NCBI RefSeq assembly: GCF_008632125.1
Contig: NZ_VWRN01000019.1
Span: 1-64,000 of the forward strand
Direction: 5' to 3'
Length of the DNA stretch: 64,000 bases
From: Cupriavidus cauae
Lineage (GTDB): Bacteria; Pseudomonadota; Gammaproteobacteria; Burkholderiales; Burkholderiaceae
The first letter of the stretch is position 1; every line of letters starts with the position of its first letter. Shown piece by piece: positions 1 to 17,255 of the stretch. The notes under the pieces were generated by a model, which worked only from the letters and a program-made list of their open reading frames with translations, searched no databases and was not told the DNA's origin. A program made the translations under genes and the position numbers.

Positions 1-42
1 CTGGGCCGCGGCCGCGGCGGCGGGGTTCGGCTCTACGCTCAT
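1..42 (-). CDS. Start of an unidentified gene, cut by the window edge
   Basis: An ATG on the minus strand at 42 opens a frame that runs off the left edge. Only 14 codons are visible (MSVEPNP followed by an alanine run). A GGAAA Shine-Dalgarno-like element lies about 7 nt upstream. The frame is co-directional with glgA and starts about 120 bp after it, so it may be the next gene of the glucan block. Too little is visible to name a product. Confidence 0.45.
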   Translation of the reverse strand, partial: MSVEPNPAAAAAAQ

Positions 43-161
43 GATGATTTCCGTGTCGATTCAAAGCCGTAGCGATTCCAGGCCGCAGCGATTCAAGGCA
101 GGCGGCAGGATCCGCAGCGGCGCGCGGCCCGCGCACCTTGCGATCCCACCGGCTTGCGGCA

Positions 162-1955
162 TCAGGCGGCCGCCGTCGGCAGTGCATCGCCGAACCCGCC
201 GCCGTTGCCGGCCGCACTGGCCTGCGCGGGCACTGCGCCGCGGTCGACGCGCGCGCCACGGCCGCGTCGCCGCGACGGCGAGGCCTGGATCGCGAGTTCG
301 GGCGTGGGCTCGGAAGCCATGACGGGGGCGCTGGCCGGCGTCGAGCGCGGCACGCGCTGCGGCGAGCGTTGCAGCTGCGGCGCGGATTCGACCTGCGCGA
401 CCTGTGCGGCCTCGGCTGCCCGTTGCGCGGCGCGCTGCATCGCCAGCGCCGAGGCCAGGGCCGGCGACAGCGCGCTGTACAGCGACAGGTATTGCTCGGC
501 CGGTTGCGTCCAGCAGAACAGTGCCTGCATGCCGGCGCGCTGCAGCACCTTCCACGCGCGCGGCCGCCGCAGCCATTGCAGCGCCCGCTCGATCGCCGCG
601 CTCATCGCCTCGGCGGTCTCGCCGTCGAACAGGAAGCCGGTCGCGCCGGGCCGCGGTGTCGACCCATGGCCGGCGTCGCGCACCGTGTCGACCAGGCCGC
701 CGACGCGCGAGGCGACCGGCACCGTGCCGTAGCGCATCGCATAGACCGGGGTCAGGCCGAAGGGCTCGAAGCGGCTGCCGTGCAGCAGCACGTCGGCGCC
801 CGCGTGCAGCAGGTGCGCGGTTTCCTCGCGGTAGCCGATCGACACGCCGACGCGGTCCGGATAACGCGCGGCCAGCGCCTCGAAACCGCGCTCGATGGCG
901 GCCTCGCCGCAGCCCAGCACGGCGAACTGCACGCTGTCGTCGGCCTGCAGCGCGCGCTCGATGGCGCCCAGCGCCACGTCGGCCATCTTCTGGTGCGTCA
1001 GGCGGCTGCCCATCGCGACCAGCGGCGCGGCCGGATCGGCCGGCAGCCCGAAGCGGTTCTGCAGCGCCGCCTTGCAGGCCCGCTTGCCGGCCATCGAATT
1101 GGGCGTGTAGCAGTGCGGCAGCAGATCGTCGCTGGCGGGGTCCCAGTCCTCGGTGTCGATGCCGTTCGGGATTGCGCCCAGCACATCGCGCCGCGCCTGC
1201 AGCAGTCCTTCCAGCCCGTGGCCGAACTGCGGCGTCAGCATCTCCTGCGCATAGTTGTGGCTGACCGTGGTGACGCGGTCGGCGTAGCGGATGCCCGCCT
1301 TGAGGAAATTGAGCTTGCCCCAGAACTCGACGCCGTCGGACGTCAGGCAGTCTTCCGGCAGGCCAAGCTGCCCCGCCAGGCACAGCGGGAAGATGCCCTG
1401 GAAGGCGAGATTGTGGATCGTGATGATGCTCGGCGTGTCGAGACCGGCGGCGCGCATCAGGAGCGGCGTCAGCCCAGCATGCCAGTCGTGCGCGTGCACG
1501 GCGGCGGGCACCGGCAGCGGCGTGCGCCCCGCGGCGATGGCGGTCGCCGCAAGCGCCAGCACGGCGAAGCGCTGCGGGTTGTCGGCAAAGTCGCGTCCGG
1601 TCGGGTCGGTGTACGGCGTGCCGGCGCGGTCGTAGAACGACGGGCAGTCGAGCAGGGCGACCTGCACGTTGCTGCCCGGCATCCGACCGGCCATCAGCCG
1701 CATCGCACTATGCCCGGGTGCCAGCGCCAGCCCGGGCGCGCTCTCGGCAAGTTTCAGCGCGCCGAGGCTGCGCAGCCCCACGGCGCCGGCCAGGGCCTGC
1801 GGATAGCCCGGCATCAGGATCGTGACATCGAGGCCCCGCTGCTGCAGGGCGCGGGCCAGCCCGCTGACGACATCTCCCAAGCCGCCTGTCTTGGCCAAGG
1901 GCATGGCCTCGGCCGCCACGAATAGCACGTTCGTGTTCAAGTTGATCTCCGCCAT
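162..1955 (-). CDS. glgA: Glycogen synthase GlgA with a long disordered C-terminal tail
   Basis: Predicted cytoplasmic GT5 glycogen synthase that adds glucose from ADP-glucose (or UDP-glucose) to the growing alpha-1,4-glucan. The N-terminal KTGGLGDV motif, which binds the nucleotide sugar, is at residue 22. The C-terminal GT-B signature (RFEPFGLTP, then SRVGGLVDTV) is present. The ATG at 1955 (MAEINLN) puts the protein start at the usual place; an upstream GTG at 1994 would add 13 residues. The family core ends near residue 490. The last ~104 residues are rich in Ala, Gln, Pro, Ser and Arg and look disordered. It lies 226 bp downstream of glgP on the same strand and probably has its own promoter, because that gap is full of dyads. 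No glgC is seen in the window. Confidence 0.93.
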   Translation of the reverse strand: MAEINLNTNVLFVAAEAMPLAKTGGLGDVVSGLARALQQRGLDVTILMPGYPQALAGAVGLRSLGALKLAESAPGLALAPGHSAMRLMAGRMPGSNVQVALLDCPSFYDRAGTPYTDPTGRDFADNPQRFAVLALAATAIAAGRTPLPVPAAVHAHDWHAGLTPLLMRAAGLDTPSIITIHNLAFQGIFPLCLAGQLGLPEDCLTSDGVEFWGKLNFLKAGIRYADRVTTVSHNYAQEMLTPQFGHGLEGLLQARRDVLGAIPNGIDTEDWDPASDDLLPHCYTPNSMAGKRACKAALQNRFGLPADPAAPLVAMGSRLTHQKMADVALGAIERALQADDSVQFAVLGCGEAAIERGFEALAARYPDRVGVSIGYREETAHLLHAGADVLLHGSRFEPFGLTPVYAMRYGTVPVASRVGGLVDTVRDAGHGSTPRPGATGFLFDGETAEAMSAAIERALQWLRRPRAWKVLQRAGMQALFCWTQPAEQYLSLYSALSPALASALAMQRAAQRAAEAAQVAQVESAPQLQRSPQRVPRSTPASAPVMASEPTPELAIQASPSRRRGRGARVDRGAVPAQASAAGNGGGFGDALPTAAA

Positions 1956-2054
1956 TCTGAATGCGCTGGTGGTGGGGCGGCGGTCGGGCTGCACCGCCGC
2001 TGTTACGCTTCACTCGCGGAGCGTCGTTGCATGGCGTCGGCGCGTGAAGCGTTG

Positions 2055-2144
2055 ATGCCATGCGAATGGCATGCCAGCGTGGCGGATGTTTCGCAAAGGC
2101 TTTGCGTTCAACGGTTTGCGTAACCGGTTCGTAACTGTTGAAAC
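2055..2144. promoter_or_regulatory. Cluster of three dyads in the glgP-glgA gap
   Basis: Three symmetric elements are packed in 90 bp upstream of glgA. First is ATGCCAT-GCGA-ATGGCAT (2055-2072), which overlaps the 10-bp palindrome TGGCATGCCA. Second is CGCAAAG-G-CTTTGCG (2092-2106). Third is an imperfect dyad of about 38 bp (2106-2144) centred on the perfect core AACCGGTT (2122-2129). A palindrome with a central CCGG is typical of LacI/GalR-family operators, which often control glucan genes; that assignment is inference. None is followed by a T run, so a simple terminator is less likely. Confidence 0.45.
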
Positions 2145-2181
2145 AAGCACTGCGTAAAGCCTCCGCCGGCGGGTGTAAGAA

Positions 2182-4743
<2,562 letters not shown>

Positions 4744-4749
4744 GGCGGT

Positions 4750-4772
4750 CCTCCGGTTGGGAAAACCGGAGG
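4750..4772 (-). promoter_or_regulatory. Hairpin that buries the glgP Shine-Dalgarno
   Basis: On the minus strand CCTCCGGTT, a 5-nt loop (TTCCC) and AACCGGAGG form a perfect 9-bp stem, six of its pairs G:C. The GGAGG at the 3' end of the stem is the only good Shine-Dalgarno for glgP (ATG at 4743). It is paired with an upstream CCTCC. Such a fold would block ribosome access unless it is opened by a protein, RNA, temperature or a translating ribosome. Translational control is inference; the symmetry is seen directly. Confidence 0.6.
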
Positions 4773-4863
4773 GAGTTGCAAGAGACGTACCTTGCCCCGG
4801 GTAAGCGGGTTTTGCTGGCCCGGACGGGTAGGGCGCCGGGCAGTTCTTGCCAATTATTGGTGA

Positions 4864-4931
4864 GTTTGTAGAAAACGGTTAGGAAGATCGGGGGCTGGGT
4901 TCGCGCCCCATGTCGTCCGTTTCCTACAAAC
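4864..4931. promoter_or_regulatory. Inverted copies of a CCGTTTYCTACAAAC box between glgP and topoisomerase IB
   Basis: The 346-bp divergent gap 4744-5089 holds two 15-bp sequences in opposite orientation: GTTTGTAGAAAACGG (4864-4878) and CCGTTTCCTACAAAC (4917-4931). They match at 14 of 15 positions when one is reversed. One copy faces glgP and the other faces the topoisomerase, so each may be a promoter element. CTACAA resembles the -10 region of sigma-S promoters, which would suit stress and stationary-phase genes, but this is inference. Nothing else recognisable was seen in the rest of the gap apart from the hairpin at the glgP start. Confidence 0.45.
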
Positions 4932-5089
4932 GATTGCGCGCGCGGCGGGATGCATCGGGCGCCGCCCCGGACTAATGTCGGAATGCCATCCCGAGGAACG
5001 GCGCGACACGGCGCAAAGAGCGGCGCTGCAACGGCGCCAGAACGGCGCGGCCACGGCGCCGGACGGGAAGGGTGGAGACGGGAGCCACG

Positions 5090-6211
5090 ATGCGCGCTTC
5101 GACGCCGGCCGCTGAGAGCGTGACAGCAGGGACGACAGCAGGAACCACCGCAGCGACCACGGCAGCGACCGCGGCAGCGGCGGCGCGCGAGACATTGCCG
5201 CCCGGCGTTCGCTATGTCAACGACACCGGGCCCGGCATCACGCGGCGCCTGGTGCGCGGCCGCTTCACCTATTTCGCGCCGGACGGCACCCGCATCCGCG
5301 ATCGCGACACCATCGCCCGCATCGACGCGCTGGCGATTCCCCCCGCTTACCAGGACGTCTGGATCTGCCCCGACCCCCGCGGCCATATCCAGGCCACCGG
5401 CCGCGACGCCCGCGGCCGCAAGCAGTACCGCTACCACCCCGCCTGGATCGCGCTGCGCGACGAGAACAAGTACGACCGCCTGCTCGCGTTCGGCCGTGCG
5501 CTGCCGCGGCTGCGGCGGCGCGCCCGGCGCGACCTGCAGCGCAATGGCATTCCGCGCGAGAAGGTGCTGGCCGCCGTGCTGCTGCTGCTCGACGCCACGC
5601 TGGTGCGGGTCGGCAGCCGCCGCTACGCTCGCCAGAACCGCACCTATGGCCTGACCACGCTGCGCCGCCGCCACGTGCAGGTGCGCGGCAGCCGGCTGCG
5701 CTTCCTGTTCACCGGCAAGAGCGGCGTCGAGCATGACGTCACGCTGCAGGACCGCCAGCTTGCGCGGCTGGTGCGCACCTGCGCGGACCTGCCGGGCCAG
5801 CATCTGTTCAAGTACCGCGACGAGGACGGCGAGCTTCGCGAGGTCGGCTCGGACGATGTCAACGCGTACCTGCGCGAGGTGGCCGGCGAGGACTTCACCG
5901 CCAAGGACTTCCGCACCTGGGCCGGCAGCGTGCATGCGCTGGCCGAACTGCGCAAGGCGCCGGCGGCGGAAACCGAGGCCGCCCGCAAGCGCGCGGTGGC
6001 GGCCACCATCAAGGTCGTGGCCCGGCGCCTGCGCAATACCGTGGCGGTATGCCGGCAGTGCTATGTCCACCCGACCGTGGTCGACGCCTATATGAACGAG
6101 AAGATGGCGGCCTGCGCGCAGTGCCGCCGCGCGGTGAGGGCGCTGAGCATGGACGAGACCCGGCTGCTGGCGTTGCTCGAAGGGCAGAGCGCGGCGGCTG
6201 GCCGCGGCTAG
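5090..6211 (+). CDS. DNA topoisomerase IB (poxvirus/eukaryote type)
   Basis: Relaxes supercoils by nicking one strand through a 3'-phosphotyrosine. The 373-residue protein has the small bacterial type IB layout: an N-terminal beta domain (FTYFAPDGTRI, then the DVWICPDPRGHIQATG segment) and a catalytic alpha domain. The KDFRTWAGS motif and the catalytic tyrosine of CRQCYVHP (near residue 325) are present, with a Cys-rich CAQCRR after it. The start is the ATG at 5090, after GGGAG; a GTG at 5072 would add six residues. Residues ~4-28 are a low-complexity Thr/Ala stretch. It diverges from glgP and stands alone. In related bacteria this enzyme often sits among general-stress genes, which fits this neighbourhood. 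Confidence 0.92.
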   Translation: MRASTPAAESVTAGTTAGTTAATTAATAAAAARETLPPGVRYVNDTGPGITRRLVRGRFTYFAPDGTRIRDRDTIARIDALAIPPAYQDVWICPDPRGHIQATGRDARGRKQYRYHPAWIALRDENKYDRLLAFGRALPRLRRRARRDLQRNGIPREKVLAAVLLLLDATLVRVGSRRYARQNRTYGLTTLRRRHVQVRGSRLRFLFTGKSGVEHDVTLQDRQLARLVRTCADLPGQHLFKYRDEDGELREVGSDDVNAYLREVAGEDFTAKDFRTWAGSVHALAELRKAPAAETEAARKRAVAATIKVVARRLRNTVAVCRQCYVHPTVVDAYMNEKMAACAQCRRAVRALSMDETRLLALLEGQSAAAGRG

Positions 6212-6342
6212 TGCCGCTGGCGAGGCAGTGCGGCTGGCATGGGTGAGGCGGCTGGGGCAGCTGAGGCAGCTGGCCCGCGGGGCCGGCTGGTGCAGCCTGT
6301 GCAACTGGTGCGGCGAGCGCGGGGAGGGCGGTGTCCCGCGGT

Positions 6343-6699
6343 TCAGCTGTGTTCGAGCAGCTCGTCGATGGTGCGGATCAGCGCTTCCGGCGCGCACGGC
6401 TTGCGGCAGTAGCGCACGTTCGGATTCGGCACCTCGGGCATGGTCTGGATGCTGGAGAAAACGACAATCGGTGTACGACTTAGCGACGCATCGCCCAGCA
6501 GCAGATGGCACAGCAGCGCGCCGTCGCCGCGCGGCATCACCCAGTCGGTGACCACCACCGAGGGGTGCAGCCGCTGGGCCGCATCGAAGCCGGCCAGCCC
6601 ATCTTCGGCCAACTCGACGCTAAATCCCGCGCGGCTCAGGGCGCTGGCCACTGCATGGGCCACGGCGGGATCGTCGTCGACGACAAGTACGGTTCGCAC
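6343..6699 (-). CDS. Single-domain response regulator (receiver only)
   Basis: A 118-residue CheY-like receiver with no output domain. The acidic triad Asp8-Asp9-Asp10, the phospho-acceptor Asp52 (VVVTDWVMP), the conserved Ser/Thr in VVFSS and Lys100 (CRKP) are all in place, so it should be phosphorylatable. It lies 230 bp downstream of malQ on the same strand, separated by two 8-bp repeat arrays, and has no kinase beside it. It probably acts through a partner protein encoded elsewhere. A link to glucan metabolism is suggested only by position. Confidence 0.88.
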   Translation of the reverse strand: MRTVLVVDDDPAVAHAVASALSRAGFSVELAEDGLAGFDAAQRLHPSVVVTDWVMPRGDGALLCHLLLGDASLSRTPIVVFSSIQTMPEVPNPNVRYCRKPCAPEALIRTIDELLEHS

Positions 6700-6788
6700 G
6701 GTAATACCTTGTGTTGGCAGATCGCGATCGTTCCGACCTTGCCATGCAAGCGGCGCGCCAGGGGCGGGCGGCGTGGCCCCGCGCCAAG

Positions 6789-6903
6789 ACGGTATGGCGG
6801 TATGACGTTATGACGGTATGACGGTATGGCGTCCGGCGCCCAGCCGTCCGGGCGTGAGGTCGCGAGGTCGCGAGGTCGCGAGGGCGGGAGGGCGCGAAGG
6901 CGT
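6789..6903. repeat. Two adjacent 8-bp tandem arrays downstream of malQ
   Basis: Array A (6789-6828) is five copies of ACGGTATG with few changes. Array B (6856-6903) is about six copies of GAGGTCGC, drifting to GAGGGCGC. The two units are unrelated in sequence yet share the 8-bp period, and they lie 27 bp apart in the gap between malQ and the receiver gene. The period is not a multiple of three, so they do not look coding. Confidence 0.8.
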
Positions 6904-6929
6904 GCGGACGTGCGGTGTCGTTCGGCCGC

Positions 6930-9269
6930 TCAACCCTTGGGCGCACGGCCCGAGCGCAGTGCCTCGATGCGCCGCTGGACTCCGGTCTGGCTGAACAGCG
7001 CCTGCACATCGAAGCGCAGCCGGCGCTGCCAGTTCGGATGGCCGCTGGTGGTGCCCGGCAGGTTGGGCTGCTCGACATCGGCCAGCAGGTCCTCGACCGG
7101 CACCAGCCGCAATGGCGTGCGCGCGCGCGACAGCCAGGCCAGGATCGTCGCCACCGGCGCACGGTCGGGGTCGGGCGCCTCGCCCCTGGCCAGTCCCGCT
7201 TCGCACAGCGCCTGCCACAGCGCCTGCCGGTCGCGGGCGCGCTCGGCGCGGGCGCCGGCCTCGGTCACGTCGGGGCCGAGCTGGTCCAGACGGGCGCGCC
7301 AGGTGATGTCCTGCCCCGCCCACCAGCCGGCGATGGTCGGCAGATCGTGCGTGGTCGACGTCGCGATCGCGTTGGGCGGCCAGCGCTCGGGCGGCACGAA
7401 GGGCGCCGGGGCCTCCGGCGCGGGCATCGCGGTGTGTTCCGCCGGTTGCGGTACGGGTTTGCCGCCCGTGTCGTCGGGCGCGCGGCCGCTCGCATTGCTG
7501 TTCATCGCGCCGGTCTCTTCGCTGGTAGAGCGTGCGGCGGACTTGCGGCCGGAACTACCCGCCGTCTCGTCCTTGCCTTCGCTGTCCGGCTGCGCCCGCT
7601 CGAACCACAGCACATCGATGCCCAGCATGCCGCGCTCGGCCAGCGTGGTGTTGAAGGTGGCCGGCACCGTGCCCAGGTTCTCGCCGATGATGATCGCGCG
7701 ATGGCGCCACGATTCGAGCGCGATCAGCCGCAGCAGGTCGTCCATCGGGTAGCGCAGATAGGCGCCCGATTGCGGCGGCACGCCTTCCGGCACCAGCCAG
7801 ACGCGCGCCAGCCCGAGCGCATGGTCGATGCGCAGCCCGCCGACATGGGCAAGGTTCGCGCGCAGCATCTCGATGAAGGCCGTGTAGCCGTGCCGGCGCA
7901 GCCCGCGCGGCGAAAACACCGTGATGCCCCAGCTCTGCCCCAGCGGGTTGTACACATCGGGCGGGGCGCCGGCGGAGAAGCCCTGCAGCATCTCGTTCTG
8001 CCGGGTCCAGGCATGGCTGCCGGTGGGGTCGGTGCCGACCGCCAGGTCGCCGATCAGTCCGATCGCCATGCCGGCATCGCGGGCGCTGCGCTGCGCCGCG
8101 CGCAGGCCGTCCTCGGCCATCCATTGCAGGAACACGTGATAGCCGATCTCGTCGGGGAAGGCGCTGGCGAAGGCCGTCAGCGCCGCGTCCTGCGGCGAAC
8201 GGTGCGTGACCGGCCAGCGGCGCCAGTCCCCGGCCACCTGCATCTCGGCGCGCGTCCCCGCCTCGGCCACGTGCTGGGCCTGCAGGGCCTCGAAGGCCGC
8301 GTGCGCCAGCAGCGGCGTGCCGCCCTTGCTGCGGAACAGCGCCAGATCGTCGGCGGCGTCGGCGGGCAGCAGCTGGTCCCGGTGGTCCCACAGCCAGCGC
8401 GTGATCTTCAGCCGCGCCTGGGCCACCGCCGGCCAGTCGATCTCGGCCTTCGCTTCGAGCGTCTGCATGAGCCCGCCCAGCTGCAGCGCCGAGATGGCGC
8501 GTGCCACCGCGGCGTGGCCGAACACCGGCGCCGGGTCGGCATACAGCACGTTCAGGAACAGCCGGCTGGACGGCGAGTAGGGGCTGTAGCGTTCGGGAAA
8601 GGCCGCGAAGCCGGCGTGCAGCGGGCTGATGGCGACCGCGTCGGCGCCTTCGCGCGCGGCCGCCTCGGCGAACATCGCCAGCGCGCTCAGGTCGCCCATG
8701 CCGGCCGGCGCGCCGCGGCGCAGGCCGTAGACCTGCACCGACGGGCCCCAGGGCTTGCGCCGCATCCGCTCCTGCTCGGACAGGCCAATGCCGCGCAGCG
8801 CGTCCTGCACGCCGAAACAGCGCGGCGGCGCGACCGCGACCTTCACCTCGACATCGCCCATCAGCAGGCGATGGTAGCCGGCGCTCTGCACCGCCGGCAC
8901 GATCAGCGCGCCGCGGGCATCGCGGCGGGCGACGCCGGTCTGCACGCTGCCGTCCTCCAGTTCGAGCCGGAACGGCTGCTCCTGCCGGGTATGCGCCAGC
9001 GGCACGCGGATCGGCTTGCCCTGGTCGGCGGTCAGCAGCGGTGCCAACGCCGTGGCGGCGTCGTCGGCCAGCATCCGGGCGCGGGAGGCCTCGCACTGGC
9101 CGATGGTCTTGCACGGCAGGCCGAGCCGTTCGAGCACGATGCGCAGCGATTCCTCGGGGACCACGCGATCGCGCCCCTGGGCATCCTGCCAATACACCAG
9201 CAGGCCGGCACGCTCGGCGAGCAGGTGCAGCGATGCTAGCGCGGCATCGGGATTGGCTTGGCGCGGCAT
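6930..9269 (-). CDS. malQ: 4-alpha-glucanotransferase (amylomaltase)
   Basis: GH77 enzyme that transfers dextrin segments between maltodextrins, working with GlgX and GlgP in glucan turnover. The active-site blocks are intact: nucleophile in LRIDHALGL, acid/base in IIGENLGTVP and the TSTTHDLPT block. An N-terminal ~130-residue domain precedes the barrel, as in long proteobacterial MalQ forms. About 50 residues rich in Gly, Ser, Glu and Pro are inserted between the catalytic strand ending IDVLWFERA and the THDLPT motif; the usual linker there is much shorter. The ATG at 9269 follows a GGAG site. It is the last glucan gene of the glgE-treS-glgB-glgX-malQ run, 133 bp after glgX. Confidence 0.93.
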   Translation of the reverse strand: MPRQANPDAALASLHLLAERAGLLVYWQDAQGRDRVVPEESLRIVLERLGLPCKTIGQCEASRARMLADDAATALAPLLTADQGKPIRVPLAHTRQEQPFRLELEDGSVQTGVARRDARGALIVPAVQSAGYHRLLMGDVEVKVAVAPPRCFGVQDALRGIGLSEQERMRRKPWGPSVQVYGLRRGAPAGMGDLSALAMFAEAAAREGADAVAISPLHAGFAAFPERYSPYSPSSRLFLNVLYADPAPVFGHAAVARAISALQLGGLMQTLEAKAEIDWPAVAQARLKITRWLWDHRDQLLPADAADDLALFRSKGGTPLLAHAAFEALQAQHVAEAGTRAEMQVAGDWRRWPVTHRSPQDAALTAFASAFPDEIGYHVFLQWMAEDGLRAAQRSARDAGMAIGLIGDLAVGTDPTGSHAWTRQNEMLQGFSAGAPPDVYNPLGQSWGITVFSPRGLRRHGYTAFIEMLRANLAHVGGLRIDHALGLARVWLVPEGVPPQSGAYLRYPMDDLLRLIALESWRHRAIIIGENLGTVPATFNTTLAERGMLGIDVLWFERAQPDSEGKDETAGSSGRKSAARSTSEETGAMNSNASGRAPDDTGGKPVPQPAEHTAMPAPEAPAPFVPPERWPPNAIATSTTHDLPTIAGWWAGQDITWRARLDQLGPDVTEAGARAERARDRQALWQALCEAGLARGEAPDPDRAPVATILAWLSRARTPLRLVPVEDLLADVEQPNLPGTTSGHPNWQRRLRFDVQALFSQTGVQRRIEALRSGRAPKG

Positions 9270-9402
9270 GGTGGGGCTCCTTTGTGGCTGACTGGTCGGG
9301 ATGGCGACGTTGGCGGACGATGGCGGACGGTGGCCGGTGATCGGGGCGCTGAATCGGTAGCCGCACCGGGCGCCGAATCGGGTTGCCGAATGAGGCCGTC
9401 CG

Positions 9403-11532
<2,130 letters not shown>

Positions 11533-11543
11533 GCAGGACCCTC

Positions 11544-13820
11544 CTAGTCGGGCAGATGGCGCAGCAGCAGCATCGCCAGCGGCGGCAGCGTCAGCGACAG
11601 CGACGCGGGCAGCCCGTGCGAGGGCACGGCTTCCGCGAACAGCTCGCCGCCGTTGCCGACATTGCTGCCGCCATAGCACGCGGCATCGGTATTGATGATC
11701 TCCTGCCAGCGTCCGGCACGTGGCACGCCGAGCCGGTAGCCCGGCCGCGGCACCGGCGTCATGTTGATCACCGCCAGCACCACGTCGTCGCTGTCGGGCG
11801 CGGCGCGGCGCAGATAGGCAAACACGCTGTTATGGCTGTCGTCGCCGATCACCCAGCTGAAGCCGCCGGGATGGTGGTCGCAGGCGTGCAGCGCGGGCAG
11901 CTCGCGATAGGCGCGGTTCAGGTCGCGGACCAGCATCTGCATGCCGCGATGGTTGGGATGATCCAGCAGCGCCCAGTCGAGCTCGCTCTCGTGATTCCAT
12001 TCGTGCCATTGCGCCAGCTCGCCGCCCATGAACAGCAGCTTCTTGCCGGGGTGGGTCCACATGAAGCCGAAATACGCGCGCAGGTTCGCCAGCTTCTGCC
12101 AGTGGTCGCCCGGCGCCTTGCCGATCAGCGAGCCCTTGCCGTGCACGACCTCGTCGTGCGACAGCGGCAGCACGAAGGCCTCGGACCACGCGTAGACCAT
12201 GCCGAAGGTCATGTCCTGGTGGTGCCAGGCGCGGTGCACCGGATCGTGCGACAGATAGCGCAGCGTGTCGTGCATCCAGCCCATGTTCCACTTGAAGGTG
12301 AAGCCCAGCCCGCCGCTGTCGACGGGCGCGGTCACGCCCGGCCAGGCGGTCGATTCCTCGGCGATCGTCATCGCGCCGTGGCAGCGTTCGCGCACCACCG
12401 TATTGAGCTCGCGCAGGAACGACACCGCCTCCAGGTTCTCCCGGCCGCCGAAGCGGTTCGGCACCCACTGCCCGGCCTTGCGGCTGTAGTCGCGGTACAG
12501 CATCGAGGCGACCGCGTCGACGCGCAGCCCGTCGATATGGAACTCGCGCAGCCAGTGCAGCGCGCTTGCCAGCAGGAAGCCGCGCACCTCGTTGCGGCCG
12601 AGGTTGTAGATCAGCGTGTTCCAGTCCTGGTGGAAGCCCTCGCGCGGGTCCTGGTGCTCGTACAGCGCGGTGCCGTCGAACTGGGCCAGCCCGTGCGGAT
12701 CGGTCGGGAAGTGCGCCGGCACCCAGTCGAGGATCACGCCGATGCCGGCCTCGTGGCAGCGGTCGACGAAGGCGGCGAAGGCCTGCGGCGGCCCGAAGCG
12801 CGCGGTCGGCGCGAACAGCGACAGCGGCTGGTAGCCCCACGAGCCGCCGAACGGATGCTCGGTGATCGGCAGCAGCTCGATATGGGTAAAGCCGAGGTCG
12901 CGTACATAGGGGATCAGGCGCTCGCCCAGGATCTCCCAGCCGCGCGCGGGATCATTGACCTCGCGCAGCCACGAGCCGGCATGCACCTCGTAGACCGACA
13001 TCGGCGTGGAATACGGGTCCTGGCTGGAGCGGCGGCTCATCCAGCCCTGGTCGGTCCAGCCGAACGGCGGCGCCGACACGCCGGCCTGCGTCAGCACCGA
13101 AGCGGTGCCCGGCGGCAGCTCGGTGGCGAGCGCCAGCGGGTCGGCCTTGTCGGGCAGCGGGTGGCCGTGCGCGTCGCTGAGGTCGTACTTGTAGCGGCTG
13201 CCGGGCTGCACGCCGAGCCCGGCCGGCACGAACAGCTCCCACACGCCGACGCCGTAGCGCAGCCGCATCGGATGGCGCGCCGGATGCCAGCCGTTGAAGT
13301 CGCCGATCACCGAGACGCGGCTGGCGTTGGGCGCCCACACCGCGAAGCGCACGCCCTCGATGCCGTCGACCGTCATCCATTGCGCGCCCAGGCAGCGGCC
13401 CAGTTCGAAATGCCGGCCCTCGCCGATCAGGTGCAGGTCCAGCTCGCCGAGCAGCAGGTCGAACGAATACGGGTCGGCGCTCAACTGGCGGGTGCCGTCG
13501 GGCCAGGTGATATCGAGCCGGTAGTCGCGCCGGCCCAGCTTGTCGGGCAGCGTGCCGGCGAAGATGCCGCCGGCGTGGATGCACTGCATCGGCCCGATGG
13601 CATTGCCCAGGGTGTCGGCCAGCGCGACCGACTGCGCGCCGGGCAGGCAGGCGCGCACCACCGTACGGTCGCCTTCGCGGTGCGGCCCGAGCAGCGAGAA
13701 CGGGTCGGCGTGGCGCGCATCGAGCAGCGCCTCGTATTGCACGGCGGCGTGTTCGGCGTGCCCGGAGTGTCCGTGCGGGCCCCGCGTCGACGCGGGGCCG
13801 GAGGAAGTCATGGTGGCCAT
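11544..13820 (-). CDS. glgB: 1,4-alpha-glucan branching enzyme
   Basis: GH13 branching enzyme that makes alpha-1,6 branches in the glucan made by GlgE or GlgA. 758 residues: a His-rich short leader, an N1 domain ([12 protein letters not shown]), a CBM48 domain ([22 protein letters not shown]) and a catalytic barrel with [28 protein letters not shown] and [13 protein letters not shown]. Only nine bases separate it from the TreS-maltokinase stop, and 11 separate its stop from the glgX TTG. The start at 13820 has a second ATG three codons later. Confidence 0.95.
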   Translation of the reverse strand: MATMTSSGPASTRGPHGHSGHAEHAAVQYEALLDARHADPFSLLGPHREGDRTVVRACLPGAQSVALADTLGNAIGPMQCIHAGGIFAGTLPDKLGRRDYRLDITWPDGTRQLSADPYSFDLLLGELDLHLIGEGRHFELGRCLGAQWMTVDGIEGVRFAVWAPNASRVSVIGDFNGWHPARHPMRLRYGVGVWELFVPAGLGVQPGSRYKYDLSDAHGHPLPDKADPLALATELPPGTASVLTQAGVSAPPFGWTDQGWMSRRSSQDPYSTPMSVYEVHAGSWLREVNDPARGWEILGERLIPYVRDLGFTHIELLPITEHPFGGSWGYQPLSLFAPTARFGPPQAFAAFVDRCHEAGIGVILDWVPAHFPTDPHGLAQFDGTALYEHQDPREGFHQDWNTLIYNLGRNEVRGFLLASALHWLREFHIDGLRVDAVASMLYRDYSRKAGQWVPNRFGGRENLEAVSFLRELNTVVRERCHGAMTIAEESTAWPGVTAPVDSGGLGFTFKWNMGWMHDTLRYLSHDPVHRAWHHQDMTFGMVYAWSEAFVLPLSHDEVVHGKGSLIGKAPGDHWQKLANLRAYFGFMWTHPGKKLLFMGGELAQWHEWNHESELDWALLDHPNHRGMQMLVRDLNRAYRELPALHACDHHPGGFSWVIGDDSHNSVFAYLRRAAPDSDDVVLAVINMTPVPRPGYRLGVPRAGRWQEIINTDAACYGGSNVGNGGELFAEAVPSHGLPASLSLTLPPLAMLLLRHLPD

Positions 13821-13829
13821 GGTTGCGTC

Positions 13830-17251
<3,422 letters not shown>

Positions 17252-17255
<4 letters not shown>

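Noticed and set aside
2055..2144. Rho-independent terminator after glgP
   Set aside because: The dyads lack a following T run, and the AACCGGTT core is operator-like, so I annotate them as regulatory.
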